Shown: positions 11,867 through 23,732 of the stretch, in pieces
How the letters are laid out: each line of letters opens with the position of its first letter
Numbering within the stretch: position 1 is the first letter of the stretch
Assembly (NCBI GenBank): GCA_021464415.1
Contig: CM038463.1
Coordinates: 114,606,790 to 114,670,789, forward strand
Reading direction: 5' to 3'
DNA: 64,000 bases
Source: Lonicera japonica
Taxonomy: Eukaryota; Streptophyta; Magnoliopsida; Dipsacales; Caprifoliaceae
The notes under the pieces: generated by a model
What the model was told of the DNA's origin: nothing
The model's database searches: none
Seen by the model: only the letters and a program-made list of their open reading frames with translations
Program-made: the position numbers and the translations under genes

Positions 11867-12700
11867 GCTTTCATGTAATTTTTTTTTATGTTTTTGTAAT
11901 GAACTTTTTTTGTCAAATGCTTTGCTTCTGTCATATATATTGGGTTAGGTTGACTGCTATTCTGTCAAATGCATTGGTATATAAGCTCGGATTGATATCT
12001 TTAATTAAGAAAGATGCCTATGATAAATAAGAAAGAAGCTTAACATGGTTGATTCCACTAATAATTGTAACATTTTAACTTCGCAAGAAGGTTCTTAAAA
12101 AGCTCGGAAATACTCGTAAGCTCTAAAATTTTGCTTTGGAAATACAGCTCGGTAAAAGATTGACATATTTTTCTAGTCTTCTATAATAAGCTTGGCACAA
12201 TGTTATTCAGGCTTGTTAATACAGCTAGGTAACAGTTTGAAATATCCATAGCACTCTTAATAATAAGCTCGGCGGAATGTAATGTCCTTTCTATGAAATG
12301 CATTGGTTTTCTTTCATAAATGTTGTGTTGATGGCTGTTTCGTTTTGGGAGAATGCTGCGTGAAGAATTTATTCCATTCAGTTGGGTTATAAGCTCTGAA
12401 TGATCCATTTAATTAAACCACTGCCTAATGAAAAAATATTTCAACGTCATTAATAATTTTAACATGCTTCATAACTTATACTTTTATCTTTAATTAAGAA
12501 AGTTGCTTATACGAAAGAAAGAAGCTTAACATGGTCGATACCATTTATAATTTTAAGCTCGGCTTGTTTCTAAGCTCGGTTTGAATATTAAACATTCCTC
12601 AATTATGATTTTCTTTATGTAGTATAAATCTTTTTTGTCGAGTATATATCCCCTTATTTATATCATACTTTGATCTATTGATCTATTGTAATTATGCCCC
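11867..12700 (+). repeat. Non-coding spacer of unit B
   Basis: This corresponds to 6232-7009 in unit A. AGCTCGG words occur near 11984, 12100, 12150, 12265, 12554 and 12573. Two copies of the shared 3' block lie at about 11897-11990 and 12283-12420. No gene is visible. Confidence 0.6.
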
Positions 12701-12706
12701 CAGTTG

Positions 12707-12882
12707 GCCACGTGGCTTTTTTCTAATGGCCACTGGGCAACTAATGCGAGGAGTGTTGGTATATTCCCAAAGTGTTTTTGGGAATGAATATAATAATAAA
12801 TGGTGAATGTCCTCTCATTTTTCAAAGATATTCATTGCACAGGGTTTTCTGACCCCCTGTGTAACTCCTATCCTATATAAAT
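12707..12882 (+). promoter_or_regulatory. Promoter of small ORF, copy B (G-box and TATA)
   Basis: G-box GCCACGTGGC at 12707-12716 and TATATAAAT at 12874-12882, 39 bases before the ATG at 12921. Spacing matches copy A to within a couple of bases. Confidence 0.55.
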
Positions 12883-12920
12883 CGGACTCTTCACTGTTTA
12901 GACTTCAGAATTCCATTTCA

Positions 12921-13136
12921 ATGGCGGATCTTAACAATGAATCTGTTTCCGATTCTGCTTCTGCTTCTCCATACGCTGAAGGAGTGGATGCTACAGAAGT
13001 GGCCAATATGTTGAGGGCCTTTCCTCGCCTTAAACGAAAACATCGTCGTCTGAAGAAGAGTTATGACCGTCTTGCCGGTCGATTTCTTCGGTTGAAAGAA
13101 CAATTTGATTCTTTCAAGCGCATGAGGCCTTCTTGA
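12921..13136 (+). CDS. Small basic protein of the repeat unit, copy B
   Basis: A 71-residue ORF (MADLNNESVSDSASASPY start), related along its length to the ORF at 7223-7432. It has the same layout: an acidic, Ser-rich N-terminus, then a basic helix (RLKRKHRRLKKSYDRL). A second frame downstream (13138-13230, KINKQLEKVMRVVEVEPL) is again out of phase, exactly as in copy A, so the break is older than the duplication or the two parts are read differently. Function unknown; it could be an accessory protein of the retroelement. Confidence 0.45.
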   Translation: MADLNNESVSDSASASPYAEGVDATEVANMLRAFPRLKRKHRRLKKSYDRLAGRFLRLKEQFDSFKRMRPS

Positions 13137-14660
13137 AGAGAGTTTTGACAAAATTAATAAACAACTCGAGAAGGTCATGAGAGTTGTCGAAGTTGAACCA
13201 TTAAGGCTCTTGACACCGAAGGAATTTTTGGAGAATGCCAGTCTGTTTTTTTTCTTTTTATCTTTTTGTAATGGACTTTTTTTTATCAAATGCATGCTTT
13301 TCTTTCATATGTGTTATGTTGATTGCTGTTTCGTTTTGTCGGAATCTAGTCTGAAGAATTTTTTCGCTTCAGTTGACGTTTATAAGCTCTGTATGAACTA
13401 TTTAATTAAAGCTTGGCCTTTTGATAACAAATTTCAACGTCGTTAATAATTTTAACATAGTAAGTTAAACTTTTTATCTTTAATTAATTAAGAAAGATGT
13501 TTATAAGAAAGAAGCTAAGCTTCACAACCTTGATACGTTTAATAAGTTTGACATTTACTAAAAAAGAGGCTATATACACAAGCTCGGAAACACCTATGAG
13601 CTCGGAATTGAATTGAATTCGACACAATTTTTTTATGAAAAAAATTAAAAAAATAATAGAACAAATTTCTTAATGCAAACTTAATTTTATAAGTCTCACA
13701 CAATCCAACAAAAACACTTATTACAATTACATATTACACTTAACATCTCTCGAGATTTTATTTTTTGAAAATATTGCAAGACATCTTCAATCTTAATCTC
13801 GCTAAAAATGTGTACGTGTCTAAACAATCATTTATAAATTCATCTCCATTTCTATTAAGGCGTGGAAAAATATATATTTCAAATTCTCTTTCTAGAATTA
13901 TGTTTTCTTTCTCTCTACATTCTCTTATTTTGCCGCTTCTCTCTAAATTTTCTTGTAGATCTCTTCACCCAATTTCTCTATATTCCTTCACTACTCTGCT
14001 TTATTATTTTAGGTTCAGGATCTGTTCAAGCCAGATCCTGACATAACCACTCTCTCATTTTTTTCCCTCTTTCAAGGACACTAAATTTGGGGGTAAAATC
14101 GAACCCATACAGTTTGGTGTTGTGCTTTGAGCCGCCTCACAGAGAGAAGAATGTGAAGTGACAGAAAGATGATTGACTACCTTTGAGCTTTATCACAGAC
14201 AGAGTAGTTTTGTAGGTGATGAAGCAATGAAGGATGGGAGAGTGTTCACACTCGTACAGAGATGGGTTGCCAGCAATGGTGTGCGTAGCGCCTAGTTTGT
14301 AGGGGCGAAGGAGAGATGGAGAAAGAGATCCACCAGTGGAAATGGAGAATGACAGAGACTGGCGGTGGAGACGGAGATGATGGGAACAACAGTGGGGATG
14401 CGAGTGTTTCAGAGCACGGTAATAAGGAAAAGAATGGTGTGTTTGAATCTCCTGTTATTCTTTTTATTATTTTATTTTATAGGTTTTGTTCAATTTTAAT
14501 TTAACTTTATTAGTTTAATTAATTAAAATTATGATTGTTAATTGGAGGGTTGTAAAAGAAGGTGTTTGTGATAAGTTTTTAAAATCTTGAGAGCGTAAGG
14601 TGTGAAGGGTGTTTGTGACAAAAAATGGGGTGCATTTATCGACCCAAAAAAAAGCAAGGC
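13137..14660. other. End of unit B and intergenic DNA before CLS
   Basis: Unit B homology (3' block at 13267-13400, AGCTCGG words near 13580 and 13600) fades at about 13610. From 13620 to 14600 the DNA is AT-rich with no recognised gene. A short Gly/Asp-rich open frame at 14316-14504 has no recognisable domain. This region should contain the CLS promoter and leader. Confidence 0.5.
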
Positions 14661-14682
14661 AGAGAGAGAGAGAGAGAGAGAG
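14661..14682. repeat. (AG)n microsatellite in the CLS leader
   Basis: Eleven AG units about 30 bases upstream of the CLS start codon, in the probable 5' untranslated region. Confidence 0.9.
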
Positions 14683-14712
14683 AAGGAGAAGTACAACGAT
14701 GCATCGACTCTA

Positions 14713-17303
14713 ATGGCGTTCAACAGATCAATAAGAAAACTAGTTTTAAACCCTAATTCCAGCAGAACCTTTCTTACTTCTTCTTCTTCTTCTTTAATCC
14801 CATTATTATTTCCCTCTCCTCTCTTCTCCTCCTCCTCCTCCTATTTTCTCTCTCATCACCACCCCTTTCTTTCTCGCTCTACCCTCTCCAAATGGATGAT
14901 CATCCATCCTCTCCGCCATTGCCCTCTCTTCCTATCTTATCCTCCTTGGAAGCTCTCTCAGTCCGCTACTCCTCTCTTCTACCTCCAATCCCACGTCCTT
15001 TTTCTCCCAAAACTCCAACCCCCCCTTAACTTCCCCAAATTAGGGCTTTTGACTGGGAATCATACCAAGGAGGAACTCACACGCCTTGCTCTCGATATTC
15101 ATCGTCCAAGCTTGGTCGATAGTTTTCTGAATTTTCCCAATTTAATCTCCTTCACCCGATTGCTTTCTGGTCCATTCCTTGGATGGTAATGTTACCCTAT
15201 TTCTTATATGCTTTATATATATATATATATATATTTATATATTGGTGACGGTTTGCTGATATGCTTGAATTTGTAATGTTAGTATGTTACAAGTACAAGA
15301 TGTATGGGAATTTATGTTCAAATTTGTCTACCTATGAACTCAATTCACATCATTTGTCTCCCTTGAGTTCAAAAATATGTATCTAAATATATGACAGTGA
15401 ACTAGTTGGTAAGAAATTGACATAGTTGTACTTTGGCCTTTGCAAGATATTTTAGAAGTATAACTTTTGAATCAATACACAGTTACACGCTGATATTGAA
15501 TCTACCGTGACACATTCATTTCATTCTTCACCACTAGACATTTTGTCATCCTGAACGAATGAATAGTTGAATACTTACATCACTGAGACTTCTGCTCCGT
15601 TGTTATCCAAAGGTTTGTTAGGTTTGTTATTTTTATGGCATCTAGTTTTCTTGTGGTAGAAATTCGAATATCTGCGTGAATTTACCCTTCGAGGTAAGTT
15701 TGATCTAATCATGTTTGAATTGGTGACCATTATTTTACAGGATGATCGTGCAGGAAATGTATCTTCCGGCATTCGCTGGCCTGGCCATCTCTGGAGCAAC
15801 AGACTGGGTATGATGCTGTAGTATTGTTGCACCTATAGAAAACAAATGTAGATGCTGTGAATGTGCTTCTTTTTCATTGGTTTTCATTCTTCTTTTTCCT
15901 TGTAGCTAGATGGATATGTGGCAAGGAGGATGGGAATTAATTCTGTGGTTGGTTCCTACCTCGACCCTCTTGCTGATAAGGTAAATTTTCAAGTTTCTTC
16001 TTTTGAGCTTAGTGGCATCGGTAACTATCCTATTGGGTATAGTTCCTTGCATTCTTCTAATCAACCATTTTCTTGTTCATTCAGGTTCTAATTGGATGTG
16101 TTGCACTGGCAATGGTAGAGAAGAATCTTCTGCACCGTAAGTAGACCATGTGTTTCTTTGTTGTATCTAGCACTACCCTCCTACAATCCTTAGTGCTTTG
16201 GGGGTGTACAACTAAAGATGAGTTAAATTCTTTAGAACTAAAGATTCACCACACGCATGAACACATGCTTACAATACGGTGTGTAACTATGCTTAATTCT
16301 TTGTTTGATGTGAAGCTGGACTTGTTGGACTCATTGTTCTGCGAGATGTAGCTCTTGTTGGTGGTGCAGTTTATAAAAGAGCTAGCAGCTTGGATTGGGA
16401 GGTGGGTTGCTTATCTTCCAAGACTGTTCAGCTAAAGTACTGATTTTGGTTCTGACTTGTATTTCTTCTAACAGTGGAGAAGTTGGTTTGACTTCTTCAA
16501 CCTTGATGGGACCCATCCCCAGAAAGTTGAGCCTCTCTTGCTTAGCAAGGTAATAAGCTTCATGTCAATGACCTGATTATTAATGCACAATGTTGGTATC
16601 GAACACTGCAGACACAGTTGTACAGTTCACCTTACCTGCATTATGGTCCAAGAATCCAAATCATCATATTCTAAAGGTAGACTAGGTAGTGAGATCTAAA
16701 TCAAATGTAATTAGATTTTGAGAAATACATTCAAACTCGATTCCAGGAATTTTGGTCACAAGCGTTGGTGATCATTCAGGGACACAAGGTATTTTGCAAG
16801 AACCATCATTTGTGAAACAAAGACGTTGACAATGCATTGATTTGGATTGAATCTGCAGAATGGGCTATATAAATCACTTGGATTATATATGCTATGATAA
16901 CGAATAACTGAACTAAATCCTCAAGTTATTCATGGCATGTGATAAAGTAAAGGTAAATAACAGAGATTGACATAAAAAGTGAAATTGATTTTTAACTGAT
17001 TTGCCTTATAAAAGCTCCATTGGTGGCAGGTTAATACGGTTCTGCAATTGATCCTGGTGACTGTAGCTCTTCTTCAACCTGAGTTTGGTACTCCGGAAAC
17101 TCAATCATACATCACGTACTTGAGGTAATTATTCATCTTTTCAAGTATTGCTATTCAACTAATAGTAGATGGATCTCGATAATTAGAACGCCATATTCAT
17201 TTTGAATTGGTGCAGTTGGCTAGTGGCTTCAACAACAGCGGCTTCTACTGCAGCATATGGTGTACAACACCTGAGGAGCAAATCCCTGTCAATTAAAGTC
17301 TGA
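14713..17303 (+). CDS. CLS: Cardiolipin synthase, mitochondrial
   Basis: Joins CDP-diacylglycerol to phosphatidylglycerol to make cardiolipin in the inner mitochondrial membrane. Exons: 14713-15185, 15741-15807, 15906-15980, 16085-16136, 16316-16401, 16475-16549, 17030-17124, 17216-17303. All introns are GT-AG, and the 1011 nt give 336 residues, close to the roughly 340 of the Arabidopsis enzyme. The N-terminal 60 residues are rich in Ser, Arg and hydrophobics and fit a mitochondrial targeting peptide. Exons 2-3 encode the CDP-alcohol phosphotransferase signature: [10 protein letters not shown], then [10 protein letters not shown], with all key Asp, Gly, Ala and Arg positions present. Downstream motifs ([40 protein letters not shown]) match plant CLS. 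The ATG is chosen because [11 protein letters not shown] aligns with the known start; the frame is open further upstream through the GA repeat. It converges with the PPR gene. Confidence 0.96.
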
Positions 17304-19897
17304 AACTTCCACTGATTGGTATGCATTTGAGTAGGAAGTGGTTTCAAGATCTTAGAAAAAGGATGATGCAAGGAATTTTACACTAGTTCTACATCGCAAG
17401 GAGAAATTAAGATACTATGCTCTGAACCTCGGAAGGGTCATCTTATTGAGATATTGTAAATTTAGATGAGCAAGCAATTGATCTTCAATGAATTCTAGTG
17501 GACCTCCCAGCCTTTGATCTCAATGAAGGTCACAAGGGGACTAGGTAGTCTTTGTAAATTAGTGTGCGAAGCTTTGCTGTCTAGAATCCAGAGTAGAGAA
17601 AAAGAATGAGAATGAAAGAAGTTCCCTTGTGATACTCTCTTTCCTTTTTCAACATGTTAAAGATTGTCATTACGGTACATTTCCCTCATTTCCCTCTTAT
17701 GTAACGTCTTATGTAAAGTGGTAAGTGTTTGCTAACAACAAATCAACAATTTTACATAAATCTGATTTTTCATTTACTTAATGTTTCAATGAGTAAACGG
17801 TGGACAGAATATGGCTGTAAGGCTCTTTTATCGTTGATTGTTGTAGAATATTCCATATGTATATTCTATTTCTGCCTTGGGCGAGTCCTTATGTTGATTT
17901 TCTTTTGTGGGCTGGCAGTGTGTAATGGACTATATTCCTCGATCTATGCGTATCTACTTATCGTATTTTTGCCCCTGCTTGGTCCGTGGACTTTGAGGAA
18001 AGAAAAACATAAAGTTTGATCAATGACTCAAGCACGTATTGCCAGCTTTATAATGTTCGGTTGATTTTTTAAGAAAATCGCAACTTTATGTTTGGGCTTA
18101 AAAAATGGATATAAAGGTAAAGGAAAAGTAGCCTTTATTTCATTTCATTTGGGAGTTTAATTTGGAGAGAACGTGAATTGAGAAAATAAAGTCGGTTTTC
18201 ATGAAAATTTTCCAAACTCAGAGAGGGGGGTCTGGAAAGAACTTTTTTTTTGACAAAATTTTGGTGTCAGACTTCTTTAGCCATAAACAAATAACAACAT
18301 TTCGTGATATCACACTTCGTCTTCTATTCTTCACAACTTTCACCTCCTTGATTTAATTTTCAAACAAAAAGAGGAATTCTCTCTAATCTCCAATGAAGTT
18401 TCTCTCCTGGTCTTGCAAGCATGGTATAATTTATGAGAACCTTGTACTTCCTGTATAGTATTTTTTAAAAGTGCATGACCCATGTGAAACTCCCAGTTCC
18501 AACCATGGAGACGATCACTTACTGCAAATAATGCCTAACACCAGATCCTCCTACCCAGATTATCAACCACCAAACCAAGTTTTTTTTTCCTTTTTTTCTT
18601 TTTGAGCAAGCACCAAACCAAGTTGACTGATTAACAATTTGGCCATCATTACCCTGTTTCTAAGAGCATGTGTAAAAATGAACGGAAATATACTACAGCA
18701 TAGCCGACCTCACATTAAAAGCTTACCATGAAGAGTATCTAAAGAGTTTAAAAAGGATATAATGTTTTCAGTAAATAGTAGTATAAATATTTACAGACAT
18801 GTGACTAACTAAAACTAGTAGGTACCCTTTGTCTGCAATAACAAAGATGTGCTTCAAGAGTGTTGGTACTGGCACTTGCCTTCCCAATTCCCAGAAGGGA
18901 TCCTAGAGATCTCAGCTCTAATAGTTACATTACAGAACAAGAACAAGACCTGAACACCTTGAGGAAGATCCATTACTCCTAGCAAAATGCTATCCTGAAA
19001 CCAGCCTCAATTACTATTCTTCTACATATTGTAGGAAAATGCTATACTTCATAACCTATAATGGTCTAATAAAATCATGGATGCACATGATATACTTTTA
19101 GCTGCTGATATCGGAACTGCAAACCCCATGTTACATGGGGTATATTACCTCTCAATTTGTGATCCACAATAAGACCTGGCTAGGGGTACAAGCACAAAGT
19201 AGCTAAACAATAAAACAGGAAATCCAGCTTAATTTACTTTACAGTTCCATGCACTCATGCAGTATTTTTCACCTTCACATACTGAGATGAAGCACAAAGG
19301 CCAAACCATGTAGCATATATGTCCCCTTTCTCTAAAAGCTTTAAACAAAAAAAAATAGACGACAAATTAGGCACATTAATGACCAAGTATAAATATGACA
19401 ACATGAAGATGGTGGCACACTAGCATCCTGTATCTCCCAGGACCAGCAAGCCCTGAGCTATGAAAGTAAGCAGGGATATGGGAGTATGAAATTCCAGAGC
19501 AAATAGTTACCGAAGCTAGTCTAAAGCAAAATGTATGTACACTTCCATTCCAAGCAAACTGTACCCAACAGTCAAAATGAAGTGCCAACAGAAGTTTCAG
19601 TACCTCAAATAAAAATTGCCTTACTAGCAAGGAACATGAAAAGAAAATAAGGTATAAATTTCGGTTAAAAATGCAGTTCAACTCAAAACAAACCAGGCAT
19701 AGCAAACAGACAGCAGGCAACAAGACATGAAGACATTTGGAGCCAACACCATCCCATAGCATCTTAATTAAAAACCATAAAGAGTAAGATAAGCATCTTT
19801 CTCCAACAATGTCAATTTCATACTGATAAATCGCCATTTCAATTTTATTACTGGGTCTGGTTGTAAGAAAACTCATTGCATACCATACTCTTCTTCT
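17304..19897. other. Intergenic region between CLS and the PPR gene
   Basis: Contains the 3' untranslated regions of two convergent genes. An open frame at 17729-18019 (+) and a hydrophobic one at 19376-19876 (-) show no domain and look like chance frames. Nothing else is recognised. Confidence 0.5.
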
Positions 19898-21106
19898 CTA
19901 CTTGGGCAAGCCCTCTTCAATTTCATTCCACAAATCAGCATTTTTTGGAAACTTCTCCTTAATTTGTCCCACAAGCACCCGTGCCTCGTCAACCTTTGAA
20001 ATGCTTGCAAGCCCATTCACAAGCAGTTTCATGGTTGAGAAATTTGGAACCCAGCCCTTTGTCATACATCCCTTACAAATTCTCAATGCAGTTTCAAAAT
20101 CCTCGCCTTTGCATAGGAAGTAAACCAAAGTAAAGTAGCAGTCGCTATCCGGTTGACACCCTCTACGCCTCATTGTCTCAAACAAGTTCTTCGCTTCTTC
20201 CAAATTTCCTTCCTTACAGAACCCATGAATCAAATGACAGTAAGTAACTGAATTCGGCTTCATACCCCTGGATAACATCCCATCAAGCAAGGCCTTAGCT
20301 TCACCAGATTTCTTAAGTTTACACAAGCTCTGAATCCTAATATTATATATACTAATCCCAGGATGCATCTCATGCTTCATCATCAACTCCAACACCTTCC
20401 CAACATCATCATATTTCTCTTCCTTGTAAAACCCAGCAATCAAAGCCCCAAACGACGTCATATTCGGCTGAATCCTTTTCCTCCCCATTTCGGCGAAAAT
20501 GGAATAAACCGAACTAGATGAACCCGATTCACAAAACGCCTTGATAACCGTATTATAAGTATCAAGATCCGGTTCAATCCCGTACTTCTTTGGAAACTCA
20601 AGTAAAACCCTCCTCACCTCCCCATATTTCTTCGCAACAACACAAGAAAACAATAATGCATTGAGAGATTTCACCGTCCTATCCACACCCAACTCGTGCA
20701 TTTGTTCGAACGTCTTAACTGCATTATCCAACAACCCAGCCTGGCCATAAAGAACAATAGAGTGACAAACGAACCGCTCGTTTCTTAAATCGGGTCGGGT
20801 CTTTAATTCTTCGAGGAACAAACGAATACCCTCGAAGTAATTGGATTCTGTTAGTTTGGAAATGGCTACCGAGAAGGCTATTCGATCAAGGTGGGATTCT
20901 GGGGTTAGGGAAGCTGCTCTGCAGATATCTATGATGCGTTCAGGGTTTTTCTCCGATTTGAGGAGAGAGAGAGCGGCTCGGGACTTTTCTTTGCTAGAGA
21001 GTGGGGTGTTAGAGTTAGGGTTTAGGATTGAGGAGAAATGGCGGACCTGGAGGGAGCTTAGTTGATGTTGAAGGGAGTTGGAACGGAGCCTAGAGAGAAA
21101 GGCCAT
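19898..21106 (-). CDS. PPR protein, PPR336-like, mitochondrial
   Basis: An intronless gene of 402 residues. The product closely resembles Arabidopsis PPR336 (rPPR1), a mitochondrial-ribosome-associated P-class PPR protein. The start [11 protein letters not shown] (codon 21104-21106) opens a mitochondrial-type presequence rich in Arg and Ser ([10 protein letters not shown]). It is followed by the conserved block [20 protein letters not shown]. From about residue 100 to 390 there are tandem 35-residue PPR repeats, with recognisable motif ends such as [38 protein letters not shown] and [19 protein letters not shown]. The frame is open for 65 more codons upstream, but that extension overlaps the tRNA gene side and has no family match, so the internal ATG is preferred. 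Confidence 0.95.
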   Translation of the reverse strand: MAFLSRLRSNSLQHQLSSLQVRHFSSILNPNSNTPLSSKEKSRAALSLLKSEKNPERIIDICRAASLTPESHLDRIAFSVAISKLTESNYFEGIRLFLEELKTRPDLRNERFVCHSIVLYGQAGLLDNAVKTFEQMHELGVDRTVKSLNALLFSCVVAKKYGEVRRVLLEFPKKYGIEPDLDTYNTVIKAFCESGSSSSVYSIFAEMGRKRIQPNMTSFGALIAGFYKEEKYDDVGKVLELMMKHEMHPGISIYNIRIQSLCKLKKSGEAKALLDGMLSRGMKPNSVTYCHLIHGFCKEGNLEEAKNLFETMRRRGCQPDSDCYFTLVYFLCKGEDFETALRICKGCMTKGWVPNFSTMKLLVNGLASISKVDEARVLVGQIKEKFPKNADLWNEIEEGLPK

Positions 21107-21274
21107 TGAGATTGTATAGTACGTGAAATAGAGAGCGAGTGGGGAAGGGATTGGGGGTTGTATTGAAGAAGTGTGATTTCGGTAAATAACGAAAGACGAA
21201 GTGATTAGCAGAAGCGCCTGAAGAAGCAAAATAGGAAAACGGCGCAAAAAATTAAAATATAGACGGAAAGAAAT

Positions 21275-21346
21275 TGAACCCGACGTGAATCGAACACGCA
21301 ACCTTCTGATCTGGAGTCAGACGCGCTACCATTGCGCCACGGATCC
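21275..21346 (-). tRNA. tRNA-Trp (anticodon CCA)
   Basis: Read on the minus strand, 72 nt form a complete cloverleaf. It starts GGATCCG and has a D arm GCGCAATGGTAGCGC. The anticodon loop CTCCAGA reads CCA, and the T arm is GTGTTCGATTCAC. It ends in the discriminator A with no encoded CCA tail. A TTTTTT run lies about 24 nt downstream (complement of 21246-21251) as a Pol III terminator. The PPR start codon is 168 nt downstream on the same strand. Confidence 0.96.
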
Positions 21347-22035
21347 CTCGTTTATTTTGATCTACTGATTAATAATATCACAATTTTGTTAAAAGTAATT
21401 TTTACTTCCATTAAAATTCAATTTACAAGCAACTTTATTATTATTTTTCAGAAGTCGTAATTTTTTTTTTCATAATAAAACTTTTTATACGGGAAAATGT
21501 TGTCAGTAAAATTTAAAACTTCAAATATGAGTGTTAAAATGTTTAAATTAAGTTTAGTAATAGGCTTGATCTTAGTCTATCATTCGTAAATTCAAAAACT
21601 TTATACCACTTGTCTAGTTTAATGACATGTATCTTTTCTTTTGTGATTGAAACGTTTTTTGGATAAAATACTTGATCCATTATTAGTAGATTGTATATCG
21701 TTAAAATAGTTGTGTTTTATTTTATAGTTTTCAACAAAAAAAGAAAAAAATTATACTATTACGTCAAGGAACAATAATTATTGTAAATGCGAGTTGATCA
21801 TCAAACTTGAATTGAAATTATTCACGAATTTGAGAGGGCATAAACTACCCAGGCAACCAACCGTTTTGCTTAAGTATTAAATATTATCAGGTAAAGTATT
21901 ATACACATTGTTGCCATGTTTGATGAAATGGGTTTAAGTTGCACATTGTTTAGAGTACATGTTCAAAAGCAGTTGGTTCATTTTTCTAAATTAAAGAAGG
22001 GCAATTTCAAATATATACTATCATGTAACTGCTAA

Positions 22036-22440
22036 GTGATACTTCACTTAAGTGGCATTTAATAAACAAATTGAAAATTAAAAACTAAACTGAAAATTAA
22101 AACAGAAAAAAAATGTTTGTTTAGTATTGAAAACTGTATCTGAAAAAATATTGTTTGTTTGAATATAACACATCTAAAAATTGAATTTTGTTTAATATGA
22201 TAATTTTGCCCTTATTAATTTATTTGGATCACATGATTCTACAATGTAAGAGAATAAAATAGGTATTTTACACTCTTTAAAATTAAGTTTTCAGTTTTAA
22301 GTGATAAATTTGCCACTTAAAACTTTTGATGAAAATTTTAAGTTTTAAGTGGCAAAAATTAAGTTTTGATTAACAAACAACTTTAAAACCACTTAAATTT
22401 CAAAATTTCAAAATTTTCAAATTTAAGTGGTGCAAATAAA
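22036..22440. repeat. MITE-like repeat with TTAAGTGG ends
   Basis: CACTTAAGTGGCATTTAATA near 22036 and CCACTTAAAT near 22390 are imperfect inverted ends, and further AAGTGGC words lie inside. The part at 22110-22215 matches 63150-63255, including AAAAAATATTGTTTGTTTGA and AATTTTGCC, showing that it is a dispersed repeat. Exact borders are uncertain. Confidence 0.45.
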
Positions 22441-23342
22441 CAATCTCTTAATATATAATAATAGGTCAACCAAAACCTATATAAATCTCAGTTTGCAAAG
22501 AGAGGGTTTTTCTTTTTTTTACCAAAAGCTATATAAATCTCAGTTCATAAAGAGGTTTTTTACCTTCCGGTGGCAATCACAATTTCAGCTTCTAAATTTT
22601 TGCGTCTCAAAACCTTTGATTTGTAGTATAATGAAAATTGGTAAACACTTTAATAACTTGTGTTAATATTTGATGGAGTGGTTTAGGAATTTTTTCTTGG
22701 TACTATTTAAAATCTCCAAACAAATTGCATTTTATTTCTAGCCTATTCTAAAGGATTCTAATAATTTAATATAGAGTAAACAGTTTAAATGGTTACTAAA
22801 CTTTCGATTTAGTATTATTTTAACCATTTACTTTAATTCTTTGGTAATTCAATTTTGGAGTAAGTACCATTTTGATCATTCAATCCAATTTGGCTATTAA
22901 ATTTAATACATTTGAGTGGCACGTGACTTCATGTTAGGTAATTTGGTCATATTGCAACAAATCGAAATTTTTCTCTGATAAGTTTTTGTCAAAATGAAAC
23001 ACATACAGAATATAAAATATAGCAATATTTTCAACAAACATCTCAATTTTGGCTATTTTATAATTAAAATGATTAAAATAAGTTTAAATAAAGTCACTGT
23101 CATACACATGATTTCATTCCATTCAATTTAATAGTCAAATTATAAGAAATGGCTAAAGTGGTACTCAGTCCAAAATTAATTAAAGTAGTCAGTTTTAAAG
23201 TTTGATGATCAAAATGATATTATATCAAAAATTTAGTGATCATTTAAACTGAATACTCTTTAATATACTTACAATTTTTTTTTATGTATTTGATATACTA
23301 AACACACATATATATATATATATATACATACTCCGTAAATTG

Positions 23343-23420
23343 GGAATTTTTTGATAAAATTTTGGTGGGGGTTCCTTAACAACCATTTCAACAACCACAT
23401 GATTGAAAAATATTGGTCCA
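23343..23420 (+). repeat. Shortened relative of the palindromic element at 63406-63808
   Basis: Shares TTTTTTGATAAAATTTTGGT with the arms at 63484-63503 and CATGATTGAAAAATATTGGT with 63578-63597. The middle of the arm is missing or diverged. It lies about 310 bp upstream of the TOM1 start codon. Confidence 0.65.
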
Positions 23421-23732
23421 CTTGCCAATCAGAAAAAGAAACAGAAATCTAAAGCATATTACAATTAGGTGAGGCAGCTGCCGAAGCCCGATCCCGCCTG
23501 CCTTTGGACTGTCTGGTAACACAAGAAAGAAATAAATAAATAAAAAGAAACTCTTAATTCTTCTTCTTCCTTCTTCTTATCTTCCTTCTCTTTATATTCT
23601 CCTCTTTTTTAATTCTTTTGTAAAGCTAGCACCTTTTTTGCTTCTCCTCTTCTTCTCCCTCTTAAATATATTTTTCCTTTCGACTTGAGCAGAGCAGAAA
23701 AAGCTAATTTCTGGGGGGAATCGAGGAGGGTA

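Larger units (their letters stand above)
21347..23732. other. AT-rich intergenic region upstream of TOM1
   Basis: No gene is seen. It holds a MITE-like repeat (about 22036-22440) and a short relative of the window-end palindrome (23343-23420). An (AT)n tract lies near 23305-23327. TC-rich leader sequence (23555-23680) follows directly before the TOM1 start. Confidence 0.6.

Noticed and set aside
14316..14504. Gly/Asp-rich 62-residue frame before CLS
   Set aside because: No domain, hydrophobic random tail, and it lies in probable promoter or leader sequence.
19376..19876. 166-residue hydrophobic frame on the minus strand after the PPR gene
   Set aside because: No domain, low-complexity hydrophobic content, and it lies where the PPR 3' untranslated region is expected.
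21107..21301. 65-residue N-terminal extension of the PPR frame
   Set aside because: It runs into the tRNA-Trp gene, has no family match, and the internal ATG aligns with the known start of PPR336-type proteins.
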